Origin: Diaphorobacter sp. HDW4B
Lineage (GTDB): Bacteria; Pseudomonadota; Gammaproteobacteria; Burkholderiales; Burkholderiaceae_C
Reading direction: 5' to 3'
NCBI RefSeq assembly: GCF_011305535.1
Contig: NZ_CP049905.1
Location: forward strand, 1,126,001-1,190,000
DNA length: 64,000 bases
Position 1 is the first letter of the stretch. The number at the start of each line of letters is the position of its first letter. Below the pieces are notes generated by a model that was not told the DNA's origin, did no database searches, and saw only the letters and a program-made list of their open reading frames with translations. Position numbers and translations under genes: made by a program. This document shows, in pieces, positions 17,734-25,831 of this stretch.

Positions 17734-18723
17734 ATGTTGAAGAAGCCTCTACGATTTGCCGCCATCGCACTGGCTGCCGCACTGCCCTTGTTGAACCCCT
17801 TGAGCGCCGCCGCCGACAACTGGCCTTCGCGCCCAGTCAAGCTGGTCGTGCCGTTTCCACCCGGCGGTGCTGCGGATGCGATTGGCCGCTACTACGCCGA
17901 CAAGCTGAGCAAGGCGCTCGGGCAGCCAGTGATCGTGGACAACAAGGCCGGTGCCGGCACGGCGATTGCGGCCGAATATGTGGCCCGTTCCGCGCCCGAT
18001 GGCTACACACTGTCGCTGGCAACCAGCGGCCAGCTCACCGTGCTGCCGCATCTGCAAAGCGGTCTGCGTTTCGATCCGGTGAAGGACTTCACGCCGGTGT
18101 CGCTGGTGGCATCGGTGCACAACGTGGTGGCGATCAATCCCAAGTTGCAGATCAACTCGTTGTCCGAACTGCTGGCACGCGCCAAGGCGAATCCGGGCAA
18201 GGTGACCTACTCATCTTGCGGCAGCGGCACGCTGTGCCACTTGACTGGCGAGCTGCTGCAGAACCTCTCGGGCAGCGAGTTGCTGCATGTGCCCTACAAG
18301 GGCAGCGCGCCTGCGGTCACCGCCGCGTTGGGCGGCGAGGTCGATCTCGCCATCGACACGCTGACCGTGCTGGCTCCGCAGATCAAGGCGGGCAAGCTGC
18401 AGGGTTTGGTGCAGACATCGGCCAAGCGTTCTGCGCAGCTGCCCGATGTGCCGAGCGCGCCGGAAGCCGGGCTGCCGAGTTTCGTGAGTTCGGGCTGGTT
18501 TGGTGTTGTCGTTCCGGCGAACACGCCCGCGCCCATCGTGGCCAAGCTGCAGCGTGAACTGCACACCATTGCGCGCGCGCCGCAGACCGAAAGCGATCTG
18601 CAGGAGCGCGGCATCAGCGTGGAATACAACACGCCCGCCGAGTTCGCATCGCTGATCAGGACCGACTACTCGCGCTGGGGCAAGGTGGTGCAGGCGGGCA
18701 AGGTTCAACTGGCGTCGCAGTGA
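17734..18723 (+). CDS. Bug/TctC-family periplasmic solute receptor
   Basis: A 329-residue tripartite-tricarboxylate-type receptor. Residues 1-27 form a signal peptide ending near SAAADNWP, followed by the hallmark WPSRPVKLVVPFPPGG and the later DNKAGAGTAIAAEYVA. Betaproteobacteria carry many such orphan receptors binding small carboxylates. The ATG at 17734 has AAGGA 9 nt upstream and gives a clean signal peptide; a longer reading to 17665 does not. It is divergent from the SsuE-like gene and convergent with serA (22 bp between stops). No TctA/TctB membrane subunits are nearby. The ligand is unknown; a sulfonated or carboxylated compound would fit the neighbourhood. Confidence 0.92.
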   Translation: MLKKPLRFAAIALAAALPLLNPLSAAADNWPSRPVKLVVPFPPGGAADAIGRYYADKLSKALGQPVIVDNKAGAGTAIAAEYVARSAPDGYTLSLATSGQLTVLPHLQSGLRFDPVKDFTPVSLVASVHNVVAINPKLQINSLSELLARAKANPGKVTYSSCGSGTLCHLTGELLQNLSGSELLHVPYKGSAPAVTAALGGEVDLAIDTLTVLAPQIKAGKLQGLVQTSAKRSAQLPDVPSAPEAGLPSFVSSGWFGVVVPANTPAPIVAKLQRELHTIARAPQTESDLQERGISVEYNTPAEFASLIRTDYSRWGKVVQAGKVQLASQ

Positions 18724-18745
18724 ACCCGGATCGCCCAGGGCATCA

Positions 18746-19978
18746 TCAGAACAGCACGCGCTTTTTGATGGTGCCCGGCACGTTGGCGAGTTTTTCCAGC
18801 GCCAGGTCGGACGACTTGGCATCCAGATCGATCACCACATAGCCCAGCGTGTCGTTGGTCTGCAGGTACTGCGCGGAGATGTTGATCTGGTTGTCCGACA
18901 GAATCTGGTTGATCTGCGAGAGCACGCCCGGCACGTTGCGGTGAATGTGCAGCAGGCGGTGCTTGCCCGCGTGTTCGGGCAACGCCACTTCGGGGAAATT
19001 CACCGACGAGGTGGTTGTGCCGTTGTCGCTGAACTTGACCAGCTTTTCCGCCACTTCCAGGCCGATATTGGCCTGCGCTTCCATCGTCGATCCGCCGATG
19101 TGCGGCGTCAGAATCACGTTGTCCAGACCGCGCAGGGGCGACTCGAATTCCTCGTTGTTCGAGCGCGGCTCGACCGGGAACACGTCCACCGCCGCACCAC
19201 CCACATGACCGGACTTGAGCGCCTCGGCCAGCGCGTCGATCTCGACCACCGTGCCGCGCGAGGCGTTGATCAGGATCGCGCCGGGCTTCATCTTCGCGAT
19301 CTGCGCTGCGCCGATCATCCATTGCGTCGAAGGCAGCTCGGGCACGTGCAGCGAGACGATGTCGCTGTGCGTGAGCAGGTCGTCGAGCGAGGCCGCCTGG
19401 TGCGCGTTGCCCAGCGGCAACTTGCTGACCACGTCATGAAAAATGACCTTCATGCCCAGCGACTCGGCCAGCACCGAGAGCTGCGTGCCGATGGAGCCGT
19501 AGCCGACAATGCCCAGCGTCTTGCCGCGCGCCTCGTAGGAATGCTCGGCGCTCTTGCTCCAGCCGCCACGGTGCACTGCAGCATTCTTGGCTGGAATGCC
19601 GCGCAGCAACAGGATCGCCTCGGCCAGCACCAGCTCGGCCACCGAACGGGTGTTGGAATACGGCGCGTTGAACGCCACCACACCATGCTCGCGCGCGGCC
19701 TGCAGGTCGATCTGGTTGGTGCCGATGCAGAAAGCCCCTACGGCGACGAGCTTGTGCGCGTGGGCCAGCACGTCGGCCGTGAGCTGGGTGCGGGAGCGGA
19801 TGCCAAGAAAGTGCACATCGGCGATGCGCTGCTTGAGTTCCTCGTCGGGCAGTGCGCCCTTGAGTGTCTCGATGTTGCTGTAACCGGCGGCATGCAGCAC
19901 ATCCAGCGCGCTCGGATGAATCCCCTCCAGCAGCAGAAACTTGATCTTGCTTTTGTCCAGCGAAGTCTTGGCGTTCAC
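18746..19978 (-). CDS. serA: D-3-phosphoglycerate dehydrogenase
   Basis: A 410-residue enzyme that oxidises 3-phosphoglycerate to phosphohydroxypyruvate, the first step of serine synthesis. The N-terminus (KIKFLLLEGIHPSALDVL) closely follows E. coli SerA. The NAD-binding GYGSIGTQ, the INASRGTVV segment and the catalytic His in TPHIGGST are present, and an ACT domain (from about residue 340) provides serine feedback. The frame is open far upstream, but a GTG at 19978 preceded by AAGGGGA 8 nt before gives exactly 410 residues, the E. coli length, so I place the start there. Confidence 0.95.
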   Translation of the reverse strand: MNAKTSLDKSKIKFLLLEGIHPSALDVLHAAGYSNIETLKGALPDEELKQRIADVHFLGIRSRTQLTADVLAHAHKLVAVGAFCIGTNQIDLQAAREHGVVAFNAPYSNTRSVAELVLAEAILLLRGIPAKNAAVHRGGWSKSAEHSYEARGKTLGIVGYGSIGTQLSVLAESLGMKVIFHDVVSKLPLGNAHQAASLDDLLTHSDIVSLHVPELPSTQWMIGAAQIAKMKPGAILINASRGTVVEIDALAEALKSGHVGGAAVDVFPVEPRSNNEEFESPLRGLDNVILTPHIGGSTMEAQANIGLEVAEKLVKFSDNGTTTSSVNFPEVALPEHAGKHRLLHIHRNVPGVLSQINQILSDNQINISAQYLQTNDTLGYVVIDLDAKSSDLALEKLANVPGTIKKRVLF

Positions 19979-20296
19979 GGCAATCCCCTTGTGTTGCGGT
20001 CGTAGCGGTCGCACATCTGCGTTGATGCACGCATTTCTGTACGCATTTCCCACAGCATTGTGCATTGCACAAAACCTTGCTTTTTCGATGACAATTGCAC
20101 TGCCGAAAATGGAGCACAATTGGTGACATTCCTTTGTGACTGTCATTATCAAAAGTCAATGCAAGCGCAATCGCTCACCGTATTTCCCCTGTTGTGAGTG
20201 TTTTCTTGCTGTGCGACAACGACATCTTCTTGTCACATTGGGCGAGTTACCATCTCGCCGCAAATAATCATCTCTTTATATCCCCTAGGAGCCTAC
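19979..20296. other. 318-bp divergent intergenic region serA/ugpB
   Basis: Gene-free region between divergent serA and ugpB. It is AT-richer than its surroundings and must hold promoters in both directions. A candidate Pho-type box lies at 20219-20236 (ACGACAT, 4-nt spacer, TTGTCAC; 4 and 6 of 7 matches to CTGTCAT/C), with TACCAT at 20245-20250 as a possible -10, so that transcription would begin near 20257. A second isolated CTGTCAT half-site is at 20140-20146. An in-frame TTG/ATG-free extension of ugpB upstream of 20297 has no homology. No ORF of its own is convincing. Confidence 0.4.
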
Positions 20297-21613
20297 ATGC
20301 GGATCAAGCAACTGGCCTTGGCCACTCTCGTCGCGACCACTGGTATTGCTGCGCAAGCACAAACCGAAATTCAGTGGTGGCACGCGATGACGGCCGTGAA
20401 CAATGAATGGGTCAACGACCTGGCCAAGCAGTTCAACGAAAGCCAGAAGGAATTCAAGGTTGTTCCCACTTACAAGGGCACCTACGACGAAACCATGACC
20501 GCTGCCGTGGCGGCGTTCCGCTCGGGCGGCGCACCCCACATCCTGCAAGTGTTCGAAGTGGGCACGGCCACCATGCAAGCCTCCAAGGGCGCGACCGTTC
20601 CGGTCGCCAAGGTGCTGAGCGATGCGGGCGTGGCGTTCGATCCCAAGGCCTACATTCCTGCCGTGGCGTCGTACTACACAGCCCCCAACGGCCAGATGCT
20701 GAGCTTCCCGTTCAACAGCTCGACCACCGTTTTCTACTACAACAAGGACGCCTTCAAGAAGGCCGGCCTGAACCCGGACAAGGCGCCAGCGACCTGGCCT
20801 GAAGTCTTCGAAGCGGCCAAGAAGCTCAAGGCCAGCGGCCACAGCTGCCCGATGACGCTGGCCTGGATGGGCTGGACGCAGCTCGAATCGTTCTCCACCT
20901 GGCACAACGTCGAGTTCGCCACCGAGCAGAACGGTCTGAGCAAGAACGGCTACAAGGCCCGCATGAAGATCAACTCGCCACTGCACGTGCGCCACATCGA
21001 GAACCTCGAAAAGGCAGCCAAGGCAGGCGAATTCGTCTACAAGGGTCGCGGCTCGCTGCCGCAGGCTTCGTTCGTGTCGGGTGAATGCGCGATGATCCAG
21101 ACCTCGTCGGGCTTCTACGGCGACGTGGCCAAGAACGCCAAGTTCGGCTACGGCATCTCGCAACTGCCTTACTACCCGGACGTCAAGGGTGCTCCACAGA
21201 ATACCGTGATCGGCGGTGCTTCGCTGTGGGTCATGGCTGGCAAGAAGCCTGCCGAATACAAGGGCGTTGCCAAGTTCTTCGAGTTCATCTCGCAGACCAA
21301 GGTGCAGGCCGCCAGCCACCAGCGCACCGGCTACCTGCCAGTCACCATGGCATCGTTTGACCTGACCGAGAAGTCCGGCTTCTATCAGAAGAACCCCGGT
21401 ACCGACACCGCCGTGAACCAGATGGTCCGCAAGGTGACCGACAACTCGCGCGGCATTCGCCTTGGCAACTACGTGCAGATCCGCACCATCGAGGACGAAG
21501 AACTCGAACAGGTGTGGGCCGGCAAGAAGGCTCCGAAGGACGCGCTGGACTCCATCGTCAAGCGTGGTGACGAACTGCTGGCTCGCTTCGAAGCGGCCAA
21601 CAAGGGCAAGTGA
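20297..21613 (+). CDS. ugpB: glycerol-3-phosphate ABC transporter, periplasmic binding protein
   Basis: A 438-residue periplasmic receptor, the same length as E. coli UgpB. Residues 1-22 form a signal peptide (MRIKQLALATLVATTGIAAQ) before TEIQWWHAM, a family-typical mature start. Further UgpB-like segments are FPFNSSTTVFYYNKDAFKKA and SHQRTGYLPVT. It binds sn-glycerol-3-phosphate and glycerophosphodiesters. The ATG at 20297 has AGGAG 6 nt upstream. It heads the ugpB-A-E-C-VOC-ugpQ group; a hairpin between ugpB and ugpA probably sets the excess of receptor over permease. Confidence 0.96.
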   Translation: MRIKQLALATLVATTGIAAQAQTEIQWWHAMTAVNNEWVNDLAKQFNESQKEFKVVPTYKGTYDETMTAAVAAFRSGGAPHILQVFEVGTATMQASKGATVPVAKVLSDAGVAFDPKAYIPAVASYYTAPNGQMLSFPFNSSTTVFYYNKDAFKKAGLNPDKAPATWPEVFEAAKKLKASGHSCPMTLAWMGWTQLESFSTWHNVEFATEQNGLSKNGYKARMKINSPLHVRHIENLEKAAKAGEFVYKGRGSLPQASFVSGECAMIQTSSGFYGDVAKNAKFGYGISQLPYYPDVKGAPQNTVIGGASLWVMAGKKPAEYKGVAKFFEFISQTKVQAASHQRTGYLPVTMASFDLTEKSGFYQKNPGTDTAVNQMVRKVTDNSRGIRLGNYVQIRTIEDEELEQVWAGKKAPKDALDSIVKRGDELLARFEAANKGK

Positions 21614-21640
21614 TCGGGCGTTAGTCATCCTCGCGAATCC

Positions 21641-21666
21641 CTCATGCCGCCCTCGGGTGGCGTGAG
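21641..21666 (+). promoter_or_regulatory. hairpin in the ugpB-ugpA intercistronic gap
   Basis: An 11-bp stem (CTCATGCCGCC with GGTGGCGTGAG, two G-U pairs) closed by a CTCG loop. It lies 28 nt after the ugpB stop and 74 nt before ugpA. There is no immediate T-run, so it is more likely an mRNA-stabilising or partial-attenuation hairpin than a full terminator. Such structures are common after binding-protein genes and protect the upstream message. Confidence 0.55.
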
Positions 21667-21739
21667 AGAAATCGCATCTTTTTCACATACCTCCGTGGTC
21701 TCACAAAGGCCTCGGCGGTTTTTTGGTTTTTGAAGGCAT

Positions 21740-22621
21740 ATGGAAAAACGAGTCCTTTTCCGATCCGCCTGGCTGCCATGGTTGCTGCTGCTACCGCAGA
21801 TGGCGATCATCGGCATCTTCTTTTTCTGGCCCGCGGCCCAGGCGATCTTGCAATCCTTCCAGGTGGAAGACGCATTCGGCCTGAGCAAGGAATGGGTCGG
21901 TCTGCAGAATTTCATTCAACTGTTCAACGACGCTTCGTACCTCGAATCGTTCTACCGCACGGCCATCTTCTCGGTGCTGGTGGCGGGCGTTGGCATCCTG
22001 GTCTCGCTGGCGCTGGCCATCTTCGCTGACCGCATCGTGCGTTTTGCGATGGTCTACAAGACGCTGCTCATCGTGCCCTACGCGGTCGCGCCGGTGATTG
22101 CCGGTGTGCTGTGGGTGTTCATGTTCTCGCCGTCGCTGGGTGTGGTGTCGTATGCGCTGGAGCGCATCGGCTACAACTGGAACTTCCTGATGAACGAGAA
22201 CCAGGCCATGGCGCTGATCGTGATGGCTGCGGTGTGGAAGCAGATTTCCTACAACTTCCTGTTCTTCCTCGCGGGCCTGCAATCCATTCCGAAGTCGCTC
22301 ATCGAAGCCGCTTCCATCGACGGTGCCGGTCCCTGGCGTCGTTTCCTGAACGTGCAACTGCCGCTCTTGTCGCCCACCACGTTCTTCCTGCTGGTGATCA
22401 ACATCGTCTACGCGTTCTTCGACACCTTCGGCATCATCGACGCGACCACGCACGGCGGCCCCGGCCAGTCCACGACGATTCTGGTCTACAAGGTGTATCT
22501 GGACGGCTTCAAGGCGCTGGACCTCGGCGGCTCGGCCGCGCAGTCCGTGATCCTGATGTTCATCGTCATCGCGCTGACCGTGATCCAGTTCCGTTATGTT
22601 GAAAAGAAAGTGCAGTACTGA
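21740..22621 (+). CDS. ugpA: glycerol-3-phosphate ABC transporter permease
   Basis: A 293-residue inner-membrane permease with six predicted helices. The MalF/UgpA-type EAA loop is seen as EAASIDGAGPWRRFLNVQLP near residues 192-211, which contacts the UgpC ATPase. The N-terminal helix is WLPWLLLLPQMAIIGIFFFW. AAGG lies just before the ATG. It is followed by ugpE after 2 bp, so the pair is translationally coupled. Confidence 0.96.
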   Translation: MEKRVLFRSAWLPWLLLLPQMAIIGIFFFWPAAQAILQSFQVEDAFGLSKEWVGLQNFIQLFNDASYLESFYRTAIFSVLVAGVGILVSLALAIFADRIVRFAMVYKTLLIVPYAVAPVIAGVLWVFMFSPSLGVVSYALERIGYNWNFLMNENQAMALIVMAAVWKQISYNFLFFLAGLQSIPKSLIEAASIDGAGPWRRFLNVQLPLLSPTTFFLLVINIVYAFFDTFGIIDATTHGGPGQSTTILVYKVYLDGFKALDLGGSAAQSVILMFIVIALTVIQFRYVEKKVQY

Positions 22622-22623
22622 GC

Positions 22624-23475
22624 ATGATTGACCGACGTCCCTGGCTCGATGTGCTGTCCCACGCCGTGATGATTCTCGGCGTGGCCATCGTGGCCTTCCC
22701 CATCTATCTGGCGCTCATCGCCTCCACCCACACCGCACAGGAAATCGTGCAGGCACCCATGCCGCTCTGGCCGGGCACCAACATGCTCGAGAGCTACAAG
22801 GAAGCGCTGTTCGGCTCCGGCAAGCTCGGCTCCAACACCGACCTCATCCGCATGATGTGGGTGAGCTTCGTGACCGCCATGGTCATCACCGTGGGCAAGA
22901 TCGCGATCTCGCTGCTGTCCGCGTTCGCCATCGTGTACTTCCGCTTTCCATTCAAGCAACTGTGCTTCTGGCTGATCTTCGTGACGCTGATGCTGCCGGT
23001 CGAAGTGCGTATCCTGCCAACCTACAAGGTGGTGGCCGATCTGGGTCTGCTCAACAGCTACGCGGGTCTCACGCTGCCGCTGATCGCATCGGCCACGGCC
23101 ACGTTCCTGTTCCGCCAGTTCTTCCTGACGGTGCCCGACGAGCTCGTCGAAGCCGCGCGCATCGACGGCGCAGGCCCGATGCGCTTCTTCAAGGACGTGC
23201 TGGTGCCGCTGTCCAAGACATCGATTGCCGCGCTGTTCGTGATCCAGTTCATCTACGGCTGGAACCAGTACCTGTGGCCGCTGCTCATGACCACCTCGGA
23301 AGACATGTACCCCGTGGTCATCGGCATCAAGCGCATGGTCGCTGGCGGCGGTGAAGCGGCCATCGACTGGAACGTTGCCATGGCGACGACCATCATCGCC
23401 ATGCTGCCCCCCGCACTGGTCGTGATCCTGATGCAGAAGTGGTTCGTCAAGGGCCTGGTGGATACCGAAAAGTAA
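22624..23475 (+). CDS. ugpE: glycerol-3-phosphate ABC transporter permease
   Basis: A 283-residue inner-membrane permease, the partner of UgpA, with six hydrophobic segments. The EAA loop reads [20 protein letters not shown] (about residues 177-196). The [11 protein letters not shown] segment after it is typical for MalG/UgpE proteins. It begins 2 bp after the ugpA stop and is followed after 64 bp by ugpC. Together with UgpA it forms the channel for sn-glycerol-3-phosphate. Confidence 0.96.
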   Translation: MIDRRPWLDVLSHAVMILGVAIVAFPIYLALIASTHTAQEIVQAPMPLWPGTNMLESYKEALFGSGKLGSNTDLIRMMWVSFVTAMVITVGKIAISLLSAFAIVYFRFPFKQLCFWLIFVTLMLPVEVRILPTYKVVADLGLLNSYAGLTLPLIASATATFLFRQFFLTVPDELVEAARIDGAGPMRFFKDVLVPLSKTSIAALFVIQFIYGWNQYLWPLLMTTSEDMYPVVIGIKRMVAGGGEAAIDWNVAMATTIIAMLPPALVVILMQKWFVKGLVDTEK

Positions 23476-23539
23476 TCCCCCCGAACACGCCCTCACCCGC
23501 ACTTCAATACATCAAGAACCCATTCAAAGAGTTTCGAAC

Positions 23540-24559
23540 ATGGCATCCATTTCACTCAAAGACGTCGTCAAGGTCTACGGCTCCGGCAAGCAAACCGTGC
23601 CCGTCATCCACGGCGTGAACGCAGAAATCAAGGACGGTGAATTCATCGTCATCGTCGGCCCCTCGGGCTGCGGCAAATCGACGCTGCTGCGCATGGTCGC
23701 GGGCCTCGAAGAAATCTCCGGCGGCACGATCTCCATCGGCAGCCGCGTGGTCAACGACCTCGAACCCGCACAGCGCGACATCGCCATGGTGTTCCAGAAC
23801 TACGCTCTGTATCCGCACATGAGCGTGTTCGACAACATGGCCTACGGCCTGAAGATCAAGAACGTGCCTGTGGACGAAATCAAGCAGCGCGTCGATGGCG
23901 CAGCCAAGATTCTCGAACTCGCGCACCTGCTTGATCGCAAGCCGCGCCAGCTCTCCGGCGGCCAGCGCCAGCGCGTGGCCATGGGCCGCGCCATCGTGCG
24001 CAATCCGCAGGTGTTTCTGTTCGACGAACCACTGTCCAACCTCGACGCCAAGCTGCGCGCGCAGACCCGCATCGAAATCCAGAAACGCCACAACCAGCTC
24101 GGCATCACCAGCCTGTTCGTCACCCACGATCAGGTCGAAGCCATGACGCTCGCGCAGCGCATGATCGTGATGAACGGCGGCCGCATGGAACAGTTCGGCA
24201 CGCCCGAAGAGGTCTACCACACGCCCGCCTCCACGTTCGTGGCAAGCTTCATCGGCTCGCCTCCGATGAACCTGCTCAAGAACGCCCCCGGTGCCAAGCC
24301 CGGCACCGTCTTCGGCATTCGCCCCGAGCATCTGGACATCACCCCCGGCACCGGCTGGGCGCTGGTGGTCGACACCGTCGAACTGCTGGGTGCGGAACGC
24401 CTGATCTACGCCCGCGTGCAAGGCGGCAACGACGACGAACAACTCGTCGTGCGCGTGGAAGAAGGCAAGTTCACGCCGAATGCGGGCGACGTCATCCATG
24501 TCACGCCACGCCCCGATCGCATCCATGCCTTCGATGCGAGCACGGGTAAACGCATTTGA
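23540..24559 (+). CDS. ugpC: glycerol-3-phosphate ABC transporter ATPase
   Basis: A 339-residue MalK-type ATPase. Walker A is GPSGCGKST (near residues 37-45), the Q-loop is [12 protein letters not shown], the signature is LSGGQRQRV, Walker B is [16 protein letters not shown] and the switch histidine is in VTHDQ. The C-terminal 100 residues form the TOBE/OB regulatory fold with [10 protein letters not shown]. It energises uptake through UgpAE and completes the transporter. A 31-bp gap separates it from the VOC gene. Confidence 0.96.
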   Translation: MASISLKDVVKVYGSGKQTVPVIHGVNAEIKDGEFIVIVGPSGCGKSTLLRMVAGLEEISGGTISIGSRVVNDLEPAQRDIAMVFQNYALYPHMSVFDNMAYGLKIKNVPVDEIKQRVDGAAKILELAHLLDRKPRQLSGGQRQRVAMGRAIVRNPQVFLFDEPLSNLDAKLRAQTRIEIQKRHNQLGITSLFVTHDQVEAMTLAQRMIVMNGGRMEQFGTPEEVYHTPASTFVASFIGSPPMNLLKNAPGAKPGTVFGIRPEHLDITPGTGWALVVDTVELLGAERLIYARVQGGNDDEQLVVRVEEGKFTPNAGDVIHVTPRPDRIHAFDASTGKRI

Positions 24560-24590
24560 GAAAATAGCGGCTCACTTCCGCTGAAAAACG

Positions 24591-24941
24591 ATGGCCTCGC
24601 TGATTCACTCCACGGTTCCGGTGCTTCCTTCTCCGGACCTCGCGGTCAGCGAGGCTTTCTACGTTCAGAAGCTCGGTTTTCGTGCTGCGCTGTCCCTGCC
24701 CGGCACCTACCTCATCGTCGAGCGCGACGGCTGCGAAATTCATTTCTGGCCCTGCGGCGACAACACCGAACTGCCCCGCAATTCTTCCTGCTATGTGCGC
24801 GGCGACACCAACGCGCTGCATGCCGATTTCGCTGCGCGCGGACTGCCACTGCAGCCGCCGCAAGACCGCGAATGGGGCATGCGCGAGCTGTATGTGATCG
24901 ACCTGCACGGCAATCTGCTCAAATTTGGAGAACCCTTATGA
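24591..24941 (+). CDS. VOC-superfamily (glyoxalase/bleomycin-resistance-like) protein inside the ugp operon
   Basis: A 116-residue single-domain VOC-fold protein with two beta-alpha-beta-beta-beta modules: STVPVLPSPDLAVSEAFYVQ at the start and ELYVIDLHGNLLKFGEP at the end. The residues E44 (ERDGCEIHF region) and E113 (FGEP) could act as metal ligands, but the family includes binding proteins without metal. Its stop overlaps the ugpQ start as ATGA (24938-24941), so it is translationally coupled to ugpQ. It is not part of the classical ugpBAECQ operon of E. coli, and its role here is unknown. Antibiotic resistance is only a family label and not supported by context. Confidence 0.85.
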   Translation: MASLIHSTVPVLPSPDLAVSEAFYVQKLGFRAALSLPGTYLIVERDGCEIHFWPCGDNTELPRNSSCYVRGDTNALHADFAARGLPLQPPQDREWGMRELYVIDLHGNLLKFGEPL

Positions 24942-25696
24942 CTACCCTGGCCGCATGGCCTTATCCGCGCTGGGTTGCACACCGTGGCGCTGGAAAATTG
25001 GCCCCCGAAAACACCATGGTCGCGTTTCGCCTTGGCGCATCGTATGGTTATCGCATGTTCGAATGCGACGCCAAACTCAGCAAGGACGGTGTGCTCTTTC
25101 TGATGCACGACACTGACCTGAAGCGCACCACCAACGGCCTGGGCACCGGCAGCGACCGGACCATGGGTGAGCTCGCGCAGTTCGACGCGGGCGCGTGGCA
25201 TTCACGCTCCTTCGCGGGTGAAAATCTGCCCACGCTCGAAGCGCTCGCACGCTGGTGCATTGCCAACCATCTGCACCTCAACGTCGAAATCAAACCGACT
25301 CCCGGACAGGAAGAAGCCACCGGCCGCGCCACGGGCGAGCTGATGAATCGCCTCTGGCCCAAGGACGCCGTGCCGCCGCTGTTCACCTCGTTCAAGCCCG
25401 ATTCGCTGCGCGGAGCCAAGGCGGTTGCGCCCGCTATTCCGCGCGGTCTGCTGGTCGACAAGTTTGCCGACGGCACGGGCGAGGCCGATCTGAAAATCGC
25501 CGTGGAACTGGGCTGCGTCGCCATGGTGCTCAACCATGCGCTGTGGAGCCCCGAACTCGTCCAGCGCGTGCACGACGCGGGCCTGCGCTGCAGCAGCTAC
25601 ACCGTGAACGATGAGTGGGAAGCCAAGCGCCTGCTCGACATCGGCACCGACTGCATCATCACCGACCGCGTCGATCTGTTCAGCCCTGCGGCGTGA
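24938..25696 (+). CDS. ugpQ: glycerophosphodiester phosphodiesterase
   Basis: A 252-residue cytosolic GDPD enzyme that hydrolyses glycerophosphodiesters to sn-glycerol-3-phosphate and an alcohol. The catalytic pattern is intact: HRGAGKLAPENT near residues 15-26, FECDAKLSKDG, then HDTDLKRTTNG, and the later NVEIKP. The ATG at 24938 overlaps the VOC stop and has GGAG 7 nt upstream. As last gene of the ugp group it would process diesters imported by UgpBAEC. A longer in-frame reading from 24872 lies inside the VOC gene. Confidence 0.95.
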   Translation: MTTLAAWPYPRWVAHRGAGKLAPENTMVAFRLGASYGYRMFECDAKLSKDGVLFLMHDTDLKRTTNGLGTGSDRTMGELAQFDAGAWHSRSFAGENLPTLEALARWCIANHLHLNVEIKPTPGQEEATGRATGELMNRLWPKDAVPPLFTSFKPDSLRGAKAVAPAIPRGLLVDKFADGTGEADLKIAVELGCVAMVLNHALWSPELVQRVHDAGLRCSSYTVNDEWEAKRLLDIGTDCIITDRVDLFSPAA

Positions 25697-25831
25697 TCTG
25701 AACCGACACTGCAGCACGCGATGTCTGCGAATTCTTACGCCCGCAGTTTCCGGTGGGCGCTAGAGTAGCGGGAAAACATCGCACGCAGCCACCTCCATTT
25801 TTGGGCGAGCGATGGACACCCTCGCTCAAGA

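Noticed and set aside
24591-24941. Bleomycin-resistance determinant
   Set aside because: Only the VOC fold is shared; position in the ugp operon argues for a metabolic role.
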